This document shows, in pieces, positions 1 to 10,953 of a stretch of 64,000 nt of DNA. Below the pieces are notes generated by a model, which was not told where the DNA came from, did not search any database, and saw nothing but the letters and a program-made list of their open reading frames with translations. Within the stretch, counting starts at the first letter, position 1. The number at the start of each line of letters is the position of its first letter. Both the position numbers and the translations under genes were made by a program. The stretch spans positions 63,878,311 through 63,942,310 of the forward strand of contig CM042157.1 in NCBI GenBank assembly GCA_023376005.1. The letters are read 5' to 3'. The stretch comes from Doryteuthis pealeii (taxonomy: Eukaryota; Mollusca; Cephalopoda; Myopsida; Loliginidae).

Positions 1-99
1 TCAAACGTGGACGCTTTTGTGATGTACTTAGAGTCTAAAAACATATTTTAATGATTTTAAGGTTTATATTATACTATAACTAGGGTCTGCCAAAAAGTG

Positions 100-1060
100 A
101 CGTCATATATGTATTTTACAAAATAAATTTACCCCCCCCCATTGAAAAAAAATACTAAAAATCAGGGAATTATCCGATTTTAATGAAATTTTCAGTATTG
201 ATTTATCAATGAAATTAATTTTATAATGCATAGGTTATTTTATTTCAAAACTTTCTGATTTTTTCCAGGTCACTTACCTTTGACGCCTCCCTTATTTTTA
301 GGGCACAAAATATGGACGCTTTTTTTTTTTTTAAACTACATGATTTAGGATTTTAAGACTTCTTCTTTGAAAACAATAACAAAAACATTAAATACACTCT
401 GTACAGAAAATTTTTTTAATTAAATTTTTCTTTTTGGTCTAAACACGCAGAAAAACCGATGCTCTAAAAAAATTATTGTGAGTTTTGTTCCCCCACCAAA
501 AAAAAAATGACCTGGAGAAAATGTCACATGACCTTTTCTTGTATGGAGGGCCGACGTTGATGAAAAAATATTATCAAAAATCAGGGAACTGATTTTAATA
601 AAATTTTCTGTATTGACTTATTAATCGACGATTTCCTTTTTATTTTTTTAAATCACTGAGTTGTTTTCAATCAAACTGATTCAATGGAAATAAATCGAAA
701 TTCTTTAAAATAATATTATTACTCTTACAGACACCCATACTAGCATCTAAAACAACAATTTATATACCTAATTAATAGATAAAATCCATTTAAAATATTA
801 AACGCCTAATTTTATGTTTAAAATTTCATATTTTTAGATTCTAAAACACATTTATTTAATAACTACTCTACTTTATTTTTGTTATCTAATAATTTTTGGA
901 GAAAGCTCAATTGAAAATTTAGGCCCCCACCCTTTTAAACAAAACAATATTGATGTATAATTCTTCACTTAATATATGATAGACAATTATATAATTTAAG
1001 AACAGGGTAAAAAAAATCCGCCCCCAATTTTTTATTATTTTTTTACATTTAATTTTCTGA
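100..1060. repeat. AT-rich dispersed repeat, related to 7,640-8,480
   Basis: Blocks here recur at 7,640-8,480 inside the same palindrome arm. The block containing ATCAGGGAATTATC and TTTCAGTATTGATTTATC is in direct orientation. The blocks around AATCGAAATTCTTTAAAAT and ACCCTTTTAAACA are inverted. No coding frame is visible. It behaves like an old, rearranged transposable element of unknown class. Confidence 0.55.
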
Positions 1061-1084
1061 TTTCGGTACTTATTTTCTACCAGA

Positions 1085-1290
1085 GTAAGTAAGTTGTTGG
1101 GAGGCCTAGAGTTGGTATCAGCCATACAGCGAGGGAGTCTATCCCCTTTTCACAAGCGCTAGATCAATGAGATTGGTTTTTAGTGTCTCAGGCGAGCGCC
1201 ACACCACCGTCAGCTCCTCACTTTACTGCACAGATCCCTGTGTTAGTCATACGCTGAGTTGGCGAGGGCTTTTCATTTTTTTTATTCATA
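1085..1290 (-). mobile_element. SINE family A copy (tRNA-derived), mirrored at about 16,588-16,793
   Basis: This matches at least six other copies in the window. On the minus strand the family starts with a tRNA-like head (GGTAGAGCGTTCGGCTAG, then a B-box-like GTTCGATACC), crosses a conserved middle and ends in AGGCCACCCCAACGACTTTAC. Here the tRNA-like head is missing: the match stops at GAGTTGGCGAGGGC. The mirrored copy belongs to the palindrome and is not independent. Confidence 0.75.
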
Positions 1291-1404
1291 CTGTAATTAG
1301 TTTCGAAAGTACCCACCGATATTTTGTGCCCCCCCCCAAAGGGGGGGATTAAGTGACCTGAAACTGCTACCCTTAAGTAATCTTTTTACAAAAAAATAAG
1401 TCAT

Positions 1405-1470
1405 TCCGCTTAAGAAACTGACCTTGTGTCACATCCTACTCATGCGGAGGGTTGGTAAATATATATATAT
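1405..1470 (+). mobile_element. SINE family B 3' fragment
   Basis: The stretch CCGCTTAAGAAACTGACC through GCGGAGGGTTGGTAAATATA is the 3' end of SINE family B, seen more completely at 59,085-59,370 and 56,285-56,575. The 5' part with the B-box is absent. It is mirrored in the palindrome near 16,410-16,475. Confidence 0.6.
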
Positions 1471-1844
1471 TCAAATAATCAAAGATTAAAGCCCCACCCT
1501 ACAATCATAATTGATTAAAAATCTTTACTTTTTCAAATTTTTCTTAAAATAAGATAAAATAAGCTCTTCATTATAAAATCAAGTTATTAATAAATCTAAT
1601 TAAAATTGGACAGTTTTTGGTAATTGTTTTGAAATAAATCAATTTTTTATTACCTCCCTTGATAAAATATGTACATACCTACAGATATAGGTACAATAAA
1701 GATGACAGAGAGATGGAATGGGGGAAGCCGTCAGGTGCAGACACATATTGAAGACTTGCTGGCCTTTTTTCTTTTTAGTTTTCACAAAGTAATGACTTTA
1801 AAAAAATGGGCCAGTGCTGTTCTGTTTTATGTAAAGCAACAAAT

Positions 1845-2005
1845 TGATCCCCCATCTAAAAATTAAACGGGCAGCTTTACACAAAATAATTCTCAATAAA
1901 ACGATGAATTGTTTATTAATGGATTTTACTGATGAGTAAAATTCGAAGAAGGAAAACAAATTTGCAGGTGAGGTGATCAGTAAACCTTCGACCTAAAGTA
2001 AATAG
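1845..2005 (+). repeat. Dispersed module, second copy at 7,465-7,625
   Basis: The module has the same order of blocks in both places: TCTAAAAATTAAA, then GGGCA, then TCTCAATAAAA, then GATGAATTG, then GATTTTACT, then AGTAAAAT, then CAGTAAACCT. A weaker third match lies near 18,860-18,965. It is non-coding. A flanking or LTR-type origin is possible but unproven. Confidence 0.5.
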
Positions 2006-2017
2006 TATTATCTGCAT

Positions 2018-2288
2018 TATTCGGACAATTGTCCCCATCTTCATTGTTATTTGTACAACGTTTCAGCCGATATGCCCTCCGGCCTTCTTCAGGTATTTCT
2101 TGTCGGACTCGGGAACCTTCTCGGACTTGGGAACCTTCTTTTCAGACTCGATTACGACAAGAAAGTTCCCGAGTCCAAAAAGAAGGTTCCCGAGTCTGAC
2201 AAGAAATACCTGAAGAAGGCTGGAGGGCATATCGGCCAAAATGTTGTACAAATAACAATGAAGATGGGGACAATAGTCCGAATAACGC
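2018..2288. repeat. Foldback (hairpin) element, about 270 bp, mirrored at about 15,590-15,860
   Basis: The two halves are near-perfect reverse complements. The outer arms carry ATTCGGACAATTGTCCCC and the inner arms carry CAACGTTTCAGCCGATATG, then a short repeated GGTTCCCGAGTC block near the centre. Similar small peptides can be read on both strands only because the DNA is self-complementary, so they are not evidence of coding. A transcript would fold into a hairpin of more than 100 bp. Confidence 0.85.
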
Positions 2289-2519
2289 AGATAATACTAA
2301 TCATCAAGCCTCATCTCAAACATTCAGAGAAATACTAAAGTAAATAATCTTTCTATGAAAAGATGTCATTTTTACATGTAAAGAAATAAATTAGGAAAAT
2401 ATTATACTTATCCTTTGAGAAATGCAATATTAGAGAAAAAGATGAATGGGTTAATGTAATTGAGGTTTTATATGGGTTTAAGTTTGTTTGGTCATTTTTA
2501 GCGTGTTTGCAGGTTTTCT

Positions 2520-2760
2520 TTTAAACCCCATTATATTTGGTTCTTCCTTTTCATGGGTTGTCAGGCTGAAAAGGAATTAAAGGAAAGGAAAGAGACAAAG
2601 ACAAAAGATATTCTTAGGATTTTGACTTTATTTGTTGGCTCATAGCTACTTTGTGAGAGGAAATTTCTTCCTGTCCAGTTGTAGTGTCTGTTTGAATGGC
2701 TGGGGTATTTTCTTGGCACAGAAAACCTTTTTGGGTTATTTAATGCCAATTCAAATCATT
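2520..2760 (-). mobile_element. Possible LTR fragment, related to 48,640-48,850
   Basis: Read on the minus strand, an AATAAAGTC-like polyadenylation region, a run like TCTTTTGTCTTTGTCTCTT, then TTTAATTCCTTTTCAGC and a block ending near TAATGGGGTTT occur in the same order at 48,640-48,850 on the plus strand. This layout fits the 3' part of a retroviral-type LTR in a retrotransposon. No internal coding region is next to it. The class is uncertain. Confidence 0.35.
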
Positions 2761-2769
2761 TTGATAAAC

Positions 2770-3645
2770 AAAGGGATCAGATTGCTTACAGTCCCTGTTG
2801 TCGCTTAAGTGGACACCCAATTAAATAATGATCAGGCCTGTTGCTGCTTAACTCTTTGCCTACCAAATTTCCTCCATGGCTGTACCAAATGTTCAAGTTG
2901 TTCCTTTCAACTACTTCCTTATTGCAAAAGGATAAAATACCAGTCTCAGTGATAAAACAAAATATAATAGAGGTGTTCAAATTGTGAATTTATTTAGTGA
3001 CAGCAGTTTAAGGTAGGATCAAGAGGGTTATTCCTGTCTGAGGGCTCCCCTGAAATTGTTATTTTTCATTTTATTTTAATACCCACAGAAAAACTATATG
3101 ATTATAAATAAACTAATGTTTTATGTTTGAAGTAAATTTACAGTTACCATTTGGTTAAATGGTCCATGATTTCTGAAATAAAATGTGTTAAAAATACCAT
3201 AATATTATTCTTGGAAAACTTTCACTTGCTTTTTTAATTAATATATTCTATAGTCTATTGAATTGTAAAGAAAAGAAATTACAAAGATATTAATTTTTAA
3301 GAGGTTTTAATTCCTTTATGTGATTATATAATTTTGCATTTTTTAATGTTTAAAAATCTATTTTTCTAGTATAGAAATCCAAATTTTCACTAATCTTTTA
3401 ATATAACACAGAAAACTTTTATTTAACATAAAAACAAACAGATAATATGAAATTGAGCTTAGTTGTAATTTGATCAACTCTAATTGACATTAAAAAATCT
3501 CTTATTTAACATAAAAGCAAAGCATAGATAAACTAAACTATTAAAAAATCAGATTTGAATTCAAAGATTACATTCTCCTATACCTATTTACAAGAGTAAC
3601 TGAAAATAGAAATTACTTAAAAATACGGATGTATATCCTTTAAGA
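2770..3645. other. AT-rich intergenic or 3' flank of the zinc-finger exon
   Basis: No coding frame, RNA gene or recognised repeat was found. The sequence is AT-rich with several TTTAACATAAAA-like blocks. It lies downstream of the minus-strand zinc-finger exon and could include its 3' UTR. Confidence 0.4.
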
Positions 3646-3646
3646 A

Positions 3647-3732
3647 CATGGTTTCTCTCCAGTATGTTTTTGCATGTGTCTTTTTAATGTAGAAAAATTA
3701 TTGAAAGCTAATCCACAGATTTTGCAAGAATT
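3647..3732 (-). pseudogene. Extra zinc finger left downstream of a premature stop
   Basis: Past the TAA that ends the 409-residue frame, the same frame continues on the minus strand as one more finger (NSCKICGLAFNNFSTLKRHM, then QKHTGEKPCS), followed by a second TAA. The first stop sits where the linker TGEKP normally continues, so a proline-type codon has become TAA. The array therefore once had at least one more finger, or readthrough would add it. The mirrored copy carries the same stop. Confidence 0.7.
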
Positions 3733-4962
3733 TTATTTCTCTCCAGTGTGTGTTTGCATATGGATTTTTATCTGGGAACTGTATGAAAATGCCGATCCAC
3801 AAACTTCACAAGAATATGGTTTCTCTCCAGTGTGTGTTCGCATGTGTCTTTTTAATGTATATCTCTCTGAGAATGCTGATCCACAGCTTTCACAAGAATA
3901 TGGTTTCTCTCCAGTGTGTGTTTGCATATGGATTTTTACCTGGGAACTGTGTGAAAATGCTGATCCACAAACTTCACAAGAATATGGCTTTTCTCCAGTA
4001 TGTGTTCTCATGTGTCTTTTCAAAGTATATTTCACTGAGAATGCTGATCCACAGATTTCACATAAATATGGTTTCTCTCCAGTGTGTCTTTTCATGTGAC
4101 TTTTTAATGCAGAACTCTGTGCAAATGCTGATCCACAAACTTCACAAGAATATGGTTTTTCTCCAGTGTGTGTTCGCATATGGACTTTTAAATCAAAACT
4201 GGATGAAAATGCAGATCCACATACTTCACAAGAATATGGTGTCTCTCTAGTGTGTGTTCGCATATGGACTTTTAAATCAAAACTGGATGAAAATGCTGAT
4301 CCACAATGTTTACAAGTATATGGTTTCTCTCCAGTGTGTTTTTTCATATGATTTTTTAAACCAGACATCTGTGAAAATGCTGATCTACAGATTTCACAGG
4401 AATATGGTTTCTCTCCAGTGTGAGTTCTCATGTGACTTTTTAACCCAGAACTCTGTGAAAATGCTGATCCACAAACTTCACAAGAATAAGGTTTCTCTCC
4501 TGTGTGTGTTCGCATATGGTCTTTTAATTGGGGACTGGATGAAAATGCTGATTCACAAATTTCGCAAGAATATGGTTTCTCTCCAGTGTGTGTGTGCATA
4601 TGGGTTTTTAAACGGAAACTCCGTGAAAATGCTGATCCACAAACTTTACAAGAATATGGTTTCTCTCCAGTGTGTGTTCGCATATGGACTTTTAAATCAA
4701 AACTTAATAAAAATGCTGATCCACAAACTTCACATGAATACGGCTTTTCTCCAGTGTGTCTTTTCATGTGACATTTTAAACCAGAATTCTGTGAAAATGC
4801 TGATCCACAGATTTCACAGGAATATGGTTTCTCACCAGTGTGTGTTTGCATATTGTCTTTTAGATTGGAACTGGATGAAAAAACTGATACACAAACTTCA
4901 GAAGAATATGTGTTTGCATGTGTTTTTTTTATATATATCTGCTTGAGACTGCTGATGCACAT
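3733..4962 (-). CDS. C2H2 zinc-finger array protein, 13 canonical fingers plus one degenerate
   Basis: The product has 409 residues. After a degenerate first finger (first cysteine and first histidine lost), 13 fingers follow at a strict 28-residue period with the pattern C-x2-C-x12-H-x3-H and Krueppel-type TGEKPY linkers. The fingers are uniform in framework ([11 protein letters not shown]) but differ at helix positions -1, 2, 3 and 6: for example Q/S/G/C in finger 2, R/F/R/T in finger 4, V/Y/T/R in finger 11 and H/S/Q/I in finger 12. Fingers 8 and 9 share the same helix. Such arrays usually bind DNA in the nucleus; the target cannot be told from this. No KRAB, BTB, SET or other effector domain is visible. 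The first ATG lies inside a decayed finger, so the true start is probably in an upstream exon or lost. The frame ends at a premature-looking TAA in a linker. Confidence 0.85.
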   Translation of the reverse strand: MCISSLKQIYIKKTHANTYSSEVCVSVFSSSSNLKDNMQTHTGEKPYSCEICGSAFSQNSGLKCHMKRHTGEKPYSCEVCGSAFLLSFDLKVHMRTHTGEKPYSCKVCGSAFSRSFRLKTHMHTHTGEKPYSCEICESAFSSSPQLKDHMRTHTGEKPYSCEVCGSAFSQSSGLKSHMRTHTGEKPYSCEICRSAFSQMSGLKNHMKKHTGEKPYTCKHCGSAFSSSFDLKVHMRTHTRETPYSCEVCGSAFSSSFDLKVHMRTHTGEKPYSCEVCGSAFAQSSALKSHMKRHTGEKPYLCEICGSAFSVKYTLKRHMRTHTGEKPYSCEVCGSAFSHSSQVKIHMQTHTGEKPYSCESCGSAFSERYTLKRHMRTHTGEKPYSCEVCGSAFSYSSQIKIHMQTHTGEK

Positions 4963-5268
4963 ATTTCAGAAGAATATGGTTGCTCTTTTCAAATGTGAAT
5001 CAGAGGAAAATGCTGATCCACAATTTCGGAAATGGTTTTTCAGCTTGGTACGTATTGTATTTTCAATCTTAAACTGTCCAAAAACTTATCTACACCCTTA
5101 ACATGAGTAGGGCTTCTCCACAGTGTGTGTTTGTCTGCATACTTTGCTGTATGTATGCAAATTAGAACACCTTTAATTTGTAGATCTTTACTTTTTATAA
5201 GAATACATTTTCTTTAGAAAAGTGTTCTTGCATATGTTTTTAAATTTGAAACGTTTGATCCTTTATTC
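4963..5268 (-). pseudogene. Decayed 5' part of the zinc-finger exon
   Basis: Between the splice acceptor and the open array, the minus strand keeps finger fragments in several frames with stops between them. One reads THTVEKPYSC, stop, GCR, stop. Another reads GSAFSSDSHLKR before a stop. The same decayed finger stands upstream of the second array at about 22,020-22,090, so the decay predates or spread with the duplication. A functional protein would need translation from an internal ATG or splicing around this part. Confidence 0.65.
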
Positions 5269-5270
5269 CT
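5269..5270 (-). other. Probable 3' splice acceptor (AG) of the zinc-finger exon
   Basis: On the minus strand a pyrimidine-rich run ending TTTTCATTTACAG precedes GAATAAAGGATCAAACG. The same acceptor context, TTTTCATTCACAG then GAATCAG, precedes the second array at 21,876-21,877. Conservation between the paralogues supports a real intron-exon border. No donor or upstream exon was identified. Confidence 0.5.
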
Positions 5271-5299
5271 GTAAATGAAAAGAAATGTTATTAAAAGAA

Positions 5300-5645
5300 A
5301 GCAGAATTGTACGATTATTTGCAATTATAAAATTATTCCTGTGAATGAAACCAATGAATAAACATAATGTAGGTTTTAAAATGATTATTATCACATAGGA
5401 ATACTTGAATTGAGTTCAGGATTAAAATAACCCAACAAGGATTGACATCAACTATCCACCCAAAAAACATAATGTAGGTACCATGAAATGATTATTATTA
5501 AATAGGAATATTTAAATATATTAAATAACCCAACAGGGTTGACATTAACCATTGAACATATTGCTTTGTTTATTGGTATATCAACCTTTGTGGGTTATTT
5601 AATGTCATATCCATCCTTTGAGGATATAACAGTAGTGCTACTAAT
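5300..5645. repeat. Degenerate satellite-like repeats with a GTTGGGTTATTTAAT-type core
   Basis: Upstream of the acceptor (minus sense) lie several degenerate copies of a unit containing AACCCAACAAGGATTGACA and AATAATCATTT. They are related to the 118-bp satellite at 21,100-21,760, which occupies the equivalent place upstream of the second zinc-finger exon. No gene is seen. Confidence 0.6.
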
Positions 5646-5660
5646 TGACTCATAGCTGGA

Positions 5661-6230
5661 TTGGTTTGTTTTGTTTTATGGTATATCAACCTCAGTGTGT
5701 CATTTAATACCAACAAAGTTTTGAAATAAATTAAAAATAATAGATAATCAATTGTTTATAAACTCATGTTTTTCTATTTAACCCATAGATGGGACCCTAA
5801 TAGGTACTACCATTCCGGGTCAGAGTGAACCTGGGAGCAATAGGGTGCACCACATTCTCCAAACCTCCAAAACTGGAACCTCACTATCAGATAGAGCTTA
5901 ATGTCATTCCCAGGAAATGAAAACACTCAGCCACCGCCTTCTAGCACCCATATGATAAAAAGAGTTGGGGCTTGCCATAAGGAGCAATCATATAGATGCT
6001 AGGGCTTGACGTGACCAGCTGATTGATCGGAGGGAGACTCTCCAACTGCCCATCTAGCCCAAGAAAGGGCCAAAGTGGAGTATTGCAAGTCATGGACTGC
6101 TCATCCACCTGGGTTTTATCCTTAAGCACCATGGGTTGCCACCCACGGCCAACAGGTGGCCCCATTGGAGGCATCTTACCCCTCTGTTGAGGTGCAGTCG
6201 GTGCATTCTAACACCCCAGTCAACAGGGCA
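5661..6230 (-). mobile_element. 570-bp non-coding retroposon, full-length, with 14-bp target site duplication
   Basis: The element is flanked on both sides by the direct repeat GACTCATAGCTGGA (5,647-5,660 and 6,231-6,244). This is a typical target duplication for LINE-driven insertion. On the minus strand it starts near TGCCCTGTTGACTGGGGTG and ends in a CCATAAAACAAAACAAACC tail. Five other loci carry copies, one of them the palindrome mirror of this one. A short frame inside is not kept in the copy at 61,060, where a deletion shifts it into a stop, so it is treated as non-coding. A LINE partner sharing the tail was not found. It could be a long SINE. Confidence 0.75.
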
Positions 6231-6249
6231 GACTCATAGCTGGAGCACA

Positions 6250-6305
6250 CATATATATATATGTATGTGTGTGTGTGTGTGTGTATGTATACATACATAT
6301 TATTT
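6250..6305. repeat. AT/GT microsatellite
   Basis: This is a run of TA and TG dinucleotides (TATATATATA followed by GTGTGTGTGTGTGTGT). It is mirrored in the palindrome at about 11,577-11,628. Confidence 0.9.
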
Positions 6306-6309
6306 ATCT

Positions 6310-6925
6310 ATACTGTTACATGACTGATTCAGTATACAAAACAAACAGGTCAGGAGAAAATTCACCGGATGTTGCCTTAGCTGTGACTTTTGGCAAAATG
6401 AAAAATCTTGTCTTTACACATGAGACTCTGCACATGCTGAAATGTTGAGAAGGAATTATCTAGATAAAAAATCAAAATTGACATTTTTCGGCCAATCCGT
6501 GACCGGGGCAAAATGAAGCTGATCCAAATTCCAGCCACCTGAAACTATCAAAGAGTCAGTTGCAAGGCAGCAGCCAAAAAGATAGGAGAGGAAAAGTTTG
6601 AATACCCCACTCACCACACCAAGACAACAGACATCACTCATCACCTCCTTACCCTTCTCCATCCTGACACCCTGTTGGCTGAGGTCTTCTCTTTTTACCT
6701 TCTCCTTACAAGGATATGCCACCACATTGTTTTGGAATTGAACTACCACAAATTCACTAACAGCATTGTTAGTTTACGACCCTTTTCTTTTCCTCTTAAT
6801 ACAAATTATTAAAACCTGTGCTTGTCTTTTACTTTGCAACCATACACTTGATATAACAACATGAATGAATTCATAAAAACTGCATTTATATAAAACATGT
6901 ACAAACAGATATAGATACTGCTTTG
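6310..6925. other. Unassigned sequence, no supported gene
   Basis: Only short frames are present; the longest is a 97-residue minus-strand frame at 6,456-6,749 with no recognisable domain. It is less AT-rich than its surroundings. It could be part of an unrecognised transposable element or a host exon. Confidence 0.3.
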
Positions 6926-6927
6926 AT

Positions 6928-6929
6928 AC

Positions 6930-6967
<38 letters not shown>

Positions 6968-6990
6968 AGAGAGACGAGAGAGAGAGAGGA
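6928..6990. repeat. GA microsatellite, mirrored as CT at about 10,885-10,955
   Basis: This is a run of GA dinucleotides with a few interruptions. The mirror copy differs in length, as expected for slippage or read error. Confidence 0.9.
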
Positions 6991-7176
6991 AGAGACAGAC
7001 ATACAGAGTAACAATATCTATAAGAGAGAAGGGAAGGAGAGACAATCAGGGACAGAGACACATATTGCAAACCTGTCTCTTTTTTGTTTCTTTTTTTTGT
7101 TGGAATTTGTAGGGGACAGTTATGCAAAGGCCTAAATTAGCCAACCACATGCTTCTGGTGGTCACTTGAGGCTGGC

Positions 7177-7184
7177 TATAAAAG
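7177..7184 (+). promoter_or_regulatory. Possible TATA box (TATAAAAG)
   Basis: A good TATA match in the context GGCTGGCTATAAAAGAAGGG lies in locally higher-GC sequence. An initiation point would fall near 7,205-7,215. No downstream coding frame is seen. The surroundings, which start TGTTGGAATTTG at 7,098, could be an LTR promoter, but the LTR borders are not convincing. It is mirrored on the minus strand near 10,705. Confidence 0.3.
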
Positions 7185-8479
7185 AAGGGGGCTCCAAGAA
7201 TCCAGCCTCTTTTGCCACTACTTCTAACTAGCAGCCCTAAGACCACATAGAAGTCCACCATCAAGGAACAGAGAGCAGCAAACTACAAACTTTCAAACAG
7301 GGCCGTCACAGGAACAAGACCTAACAACAGTATCAGCTAAATTCTGCAGGCATTTATAATCTGCCAACCTTAACCAATTAAACTCTTTTGAACTCCTTGT
7401 TTGTTTTGTATATCGCTGTTTTATATTTTAAATTAAACAACCTGTTTGATGTAAAAGTAGCATGGCAAATTGATTCCTTTCCTCTAAAAATTAAATGGGC
7501 AATAATTTGCAATAAGTTTCTCAATAAAAAGATGAATTGGTTATTAATAGATTTTACTCACAAGTAAAATTTGCAGTAAAGATGGGGGCAATCAGTAAAC
7601 CTCTGACTTAAGTAAAAGTTAAGATCTGCTAATTTTCTTGTCATACAAAATAAATTTAAGCCCACTGATTGAAAAAGATTTATAAAAAATCAGGGAATTA
7701 TCTGATTTTAATTAAATTTTCAGTATTGATTTATCAATGAATGAATCAGTTATTTTATTTCAAAACTTTCTGATTTTTTTCAGGTCACTTAACTCTGACT
7801 ACCCCTTATTTTTGGGGTGCAAAATTACAATTACTAATTACAGTATAAATAAAAGGGAATGACCTGAAGGGAGCAACTCTGGGAAGAAATAAGCACCGAA
7901 TGTCTGAAAATTAAATGTAAAAAAAAAAAAAAACTAAAAAAAATCTTTTTGAGACATGTTTTTTCTACCTGTTGTTTTTTGGTATATAATTGCCTTTTAG
8001 AATATTAGTGAAAAAATTATACAACTATATTTGTTCTGTCTAAAAGGGTGTAGGCCTAACTTTTCAATTGAGTTTTCTCCAGCAATTATTAGATAATAAT
8101 ACTAAAGTAGGCTTGTTAATTAAATGAATATTTGTTTTTAGAATCTAAAAATATGGAATTTAAAAACTTAAAATTAGGTGTTTCATATCTTTAAAACGAA
8201 TTTTATCTATTATGTAGGTATATAAAATTGTTTCCTTAAAGCATGTACTGGTGGTGCAAATGGTATTATTTATTTTAAAGAATTTCGATTTATTTCCATT
8301 GAATTACTGTCCTTAGTAAATTCATTAAAATCTATGCCCAAGCAAATTTTTTCCGTTTTAAATTTTGACGACAATTTGCAATTTAACCTAAGAAACTTTG
8401 AAATTAAAAAAAATTCTTATAAAAGTGTTTGTTTTGAATCCATCATAAATCTTCACTTGGTCATATTTAGCAAAATTTA

Positions 8480-8930
8480 GTGGAAAAAAATGGCATTTTC
8501 CACTATCATTGTTAAAACATAAATTGTAACCTAACCCTAACAAAGATGAATTTTTGTCAAGTACCATTTTAAGAAACTAACTTTAGATAGATTGTTTTAA
8601 AGTTTGCTTGTATCACAGAATTGCACAACTACTTTTTTAAGCAATTACCTTTTGATAATCCCAAATTGTTCGTCAACACCATTTTAAATCTTTTAACTTT
8701 TAGATAGTTTTGAAATATATCTAAATATATTTTAAATATATTTGATAGCAAAATAGTTTGGTGGTCTATTTTAATAAGTACGCCGGTATAGCTCGAAAGC
8801 ATGTTTGGTCTATGTTCCGGGACCGGCAAACTAGCCTATTAGTTTTAAAAATGAAATGAGCGACCAATTGGTTGTAACTAGTAGAAGTAAAGTTTAATAT
8901 TTTTTAGATAAATTACGTCGTTATTGTAAA
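8480..8930. other. AT-rich sequence leading to the palindrome 1 centre
   Basis: No gene is seen. The last 100 bases pair almost immediately with 8,966 onward, leaving a loop of about 35 nt with no adapter-like or satellite sequence in it. Confidence 0.5.
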
Positions 8931-10903
8931 AGAATAAATTTAAAATGTCATACTTTACGTATTTCTTTACAAATAAAACGACGTATATATATATAAAAAT
9001 ATTAACTTTCTTCTACTAGAGAGACCAAATTGGGTTCGCGTCATTTCATTTTTAAACTAATAGGCTAGTTTGCCGGTCCCGGTAACATAGAACAAAACAT
9101 GCTTTTCGAGCTATTTTACGCGTACTATTAAATAAGACCCAAACTATTTTGCTATCATGATCACTTTAAAAATATATTTAAGATATATTTCAAACTAATC
9201 TAAAAGTTAAAGATTAAAATGGTTGTTGACGAACAATTTGGGATTAATCTAAAAGTAATTGATTAAAAAGTAGTTGTGCAATTCTGTGATACAAGCAACT
9301 TTAAAACATCTATCTAAAAGTTAGTTTCTTTAAATGGTAACTTGACAAAAATTCATCTGTTAGGGTAGAGTTACAATTTTAATGTTTTAACAATTGATAG
9401 TGAAATGCCATTTTTTTTCCACTATATTTTGCTAAAATTGACCCAAGTGAAGATTTATGAGGATTCAAAAAAACAAACACTTTTTATAAGAATTTTTTTT
9501 TTTAATTCAAAGTTTCTTAGGTTAAAATTGCAATTGTCGTCAAAATTAAAACGGAAATTTGGCTTGGGCATAGATTTTAATGAATTTACTAAGGACAGTA
9601 ATTCAATGGAAATAAATCGAAATTCTTTAAAATAAATAATACAATTTGCACCACCAGTACATGCTTTAAGGGGAAACAATTTTTATATACCTACAATAGA
9701 TAAAATTCGTTTTAAGAATGAAACACCTAATTTTAAGTTTTAAATTCCATATTTTTAGATTTAAAAACAAATTATTCATTTAATAACAAGCCTACTTTAG
9801 TATTATTATCTAATAATTGCTGGAGAACTCAATTGAAAAGTTAGGCCTACACCCTTTTAGACAGAACAAATATAGTTGTATAAATTTTCACTAATATTCT
9901 AAAAAGGCAATTATATACAAAACAACAGGTAGAAAAACCATGTCTCAAAAGATTTTTTTTAGTTTGTTTTTTTTTTTTACATTTAATTTTCAGACATTCG
10001 GTGCTTATTTTCTTCCAGAGTTGCTCCCTTCAGTCCATTCCCTTTTTATTTATACTGTATTTAGTAATGTAATTTTGCACCCCAAAAATAAGGGGTATGT
10101 CAGAGTTAATGACCTGAAAAAAATCAGAAAAAGTTTGAAATAAAATAACTGATTCATTCATTGATAATCAATCTGAAAATTTAATTAAAATCAGATAATT
10201 CCCTGATTTTTTATAAATCTTTTTTCAATCAGTGGGCTTAAATTTATTTTGTATGACAAGAAATAGCAGATCTTAACTTTTACTTAATCAGAGGTTTTAC
10301 TGATTGCCGCCCATCTTTTACTGCAAATTTTACTTGTGAGTAAAATCTATTAATAACCAATTCATCTTTTTATTGAGAAACTTATTGCAAAATTTATTGC
10401 CCATTTAATTTTAGAGGAAAGGAATCAATTTGCCATGCTACTTTTACATCAAACAGTTGTTTAATTTAAAATATAAAACAGCGATATACAAAACAAACAA
10501 GGAGTTCAAAGAGTTTAATTGGTTAAGGTGCAGATTATAATGCCTGCAGAATTTAGCTGATACTGTTGTAGGTCTTGTTCCTGTGACGGCGCCTGTTGAA
10601 TTTGTAGTTTGCTGCTCTCTGTTCCTTGATGGTGGACTTCTATGTGGTCTTAGGCTGCTAGTTAGAAGTAGTGGCAAAAGAGGCTGGATTCTTGGAGCCC
10701 CCTTCTTTTATAGCCAGCCTCAAGTGACCACCAGAAGCATTGTGGTTGGCTAATTTAGCCTTTGCATAACTGTCCCCTAAATTCCAACAAAAAAAAGAAC
10801 CAAAAAGACAGACAGGTTGGCAATATGTGTCTCTGTCCTGATTGTCTCTCCTTCCTTTCTCTCTTTATAGATATTGTTACTCTGTATGTCTGTCTTCTCT
10901 CTC

Positions 10904-10953
<50 letters not shown>

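Noticed and set aside
3674..5101. Plus-strand frames antisense to the zinc-finger exon
   Set aside because: They are shadows of the minus-strand array: the 84-bp period keeps alternative frames open. No C2H2 pattern is present in them.
6456..6749. 97-residue minus-strand frame as a host gene
   Set aside because: No domain, start context or independent conservation; kept only as unassigned sequence.
7098..7462. Complete solo LTR with TATA box
   Set aside because: A TG...CA frame can be drawn, but the right border lies within a module that continues in the copy near 1,830, so the border is not supported.
8931..8965. Sequencing adapter left in the palindrome 1 loop
   Set aside because: The loop is AT-rich genomic-looking sequence and does not resemble the hairpin adapters I know. 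Absence of an adapter does not rule out fold-back.
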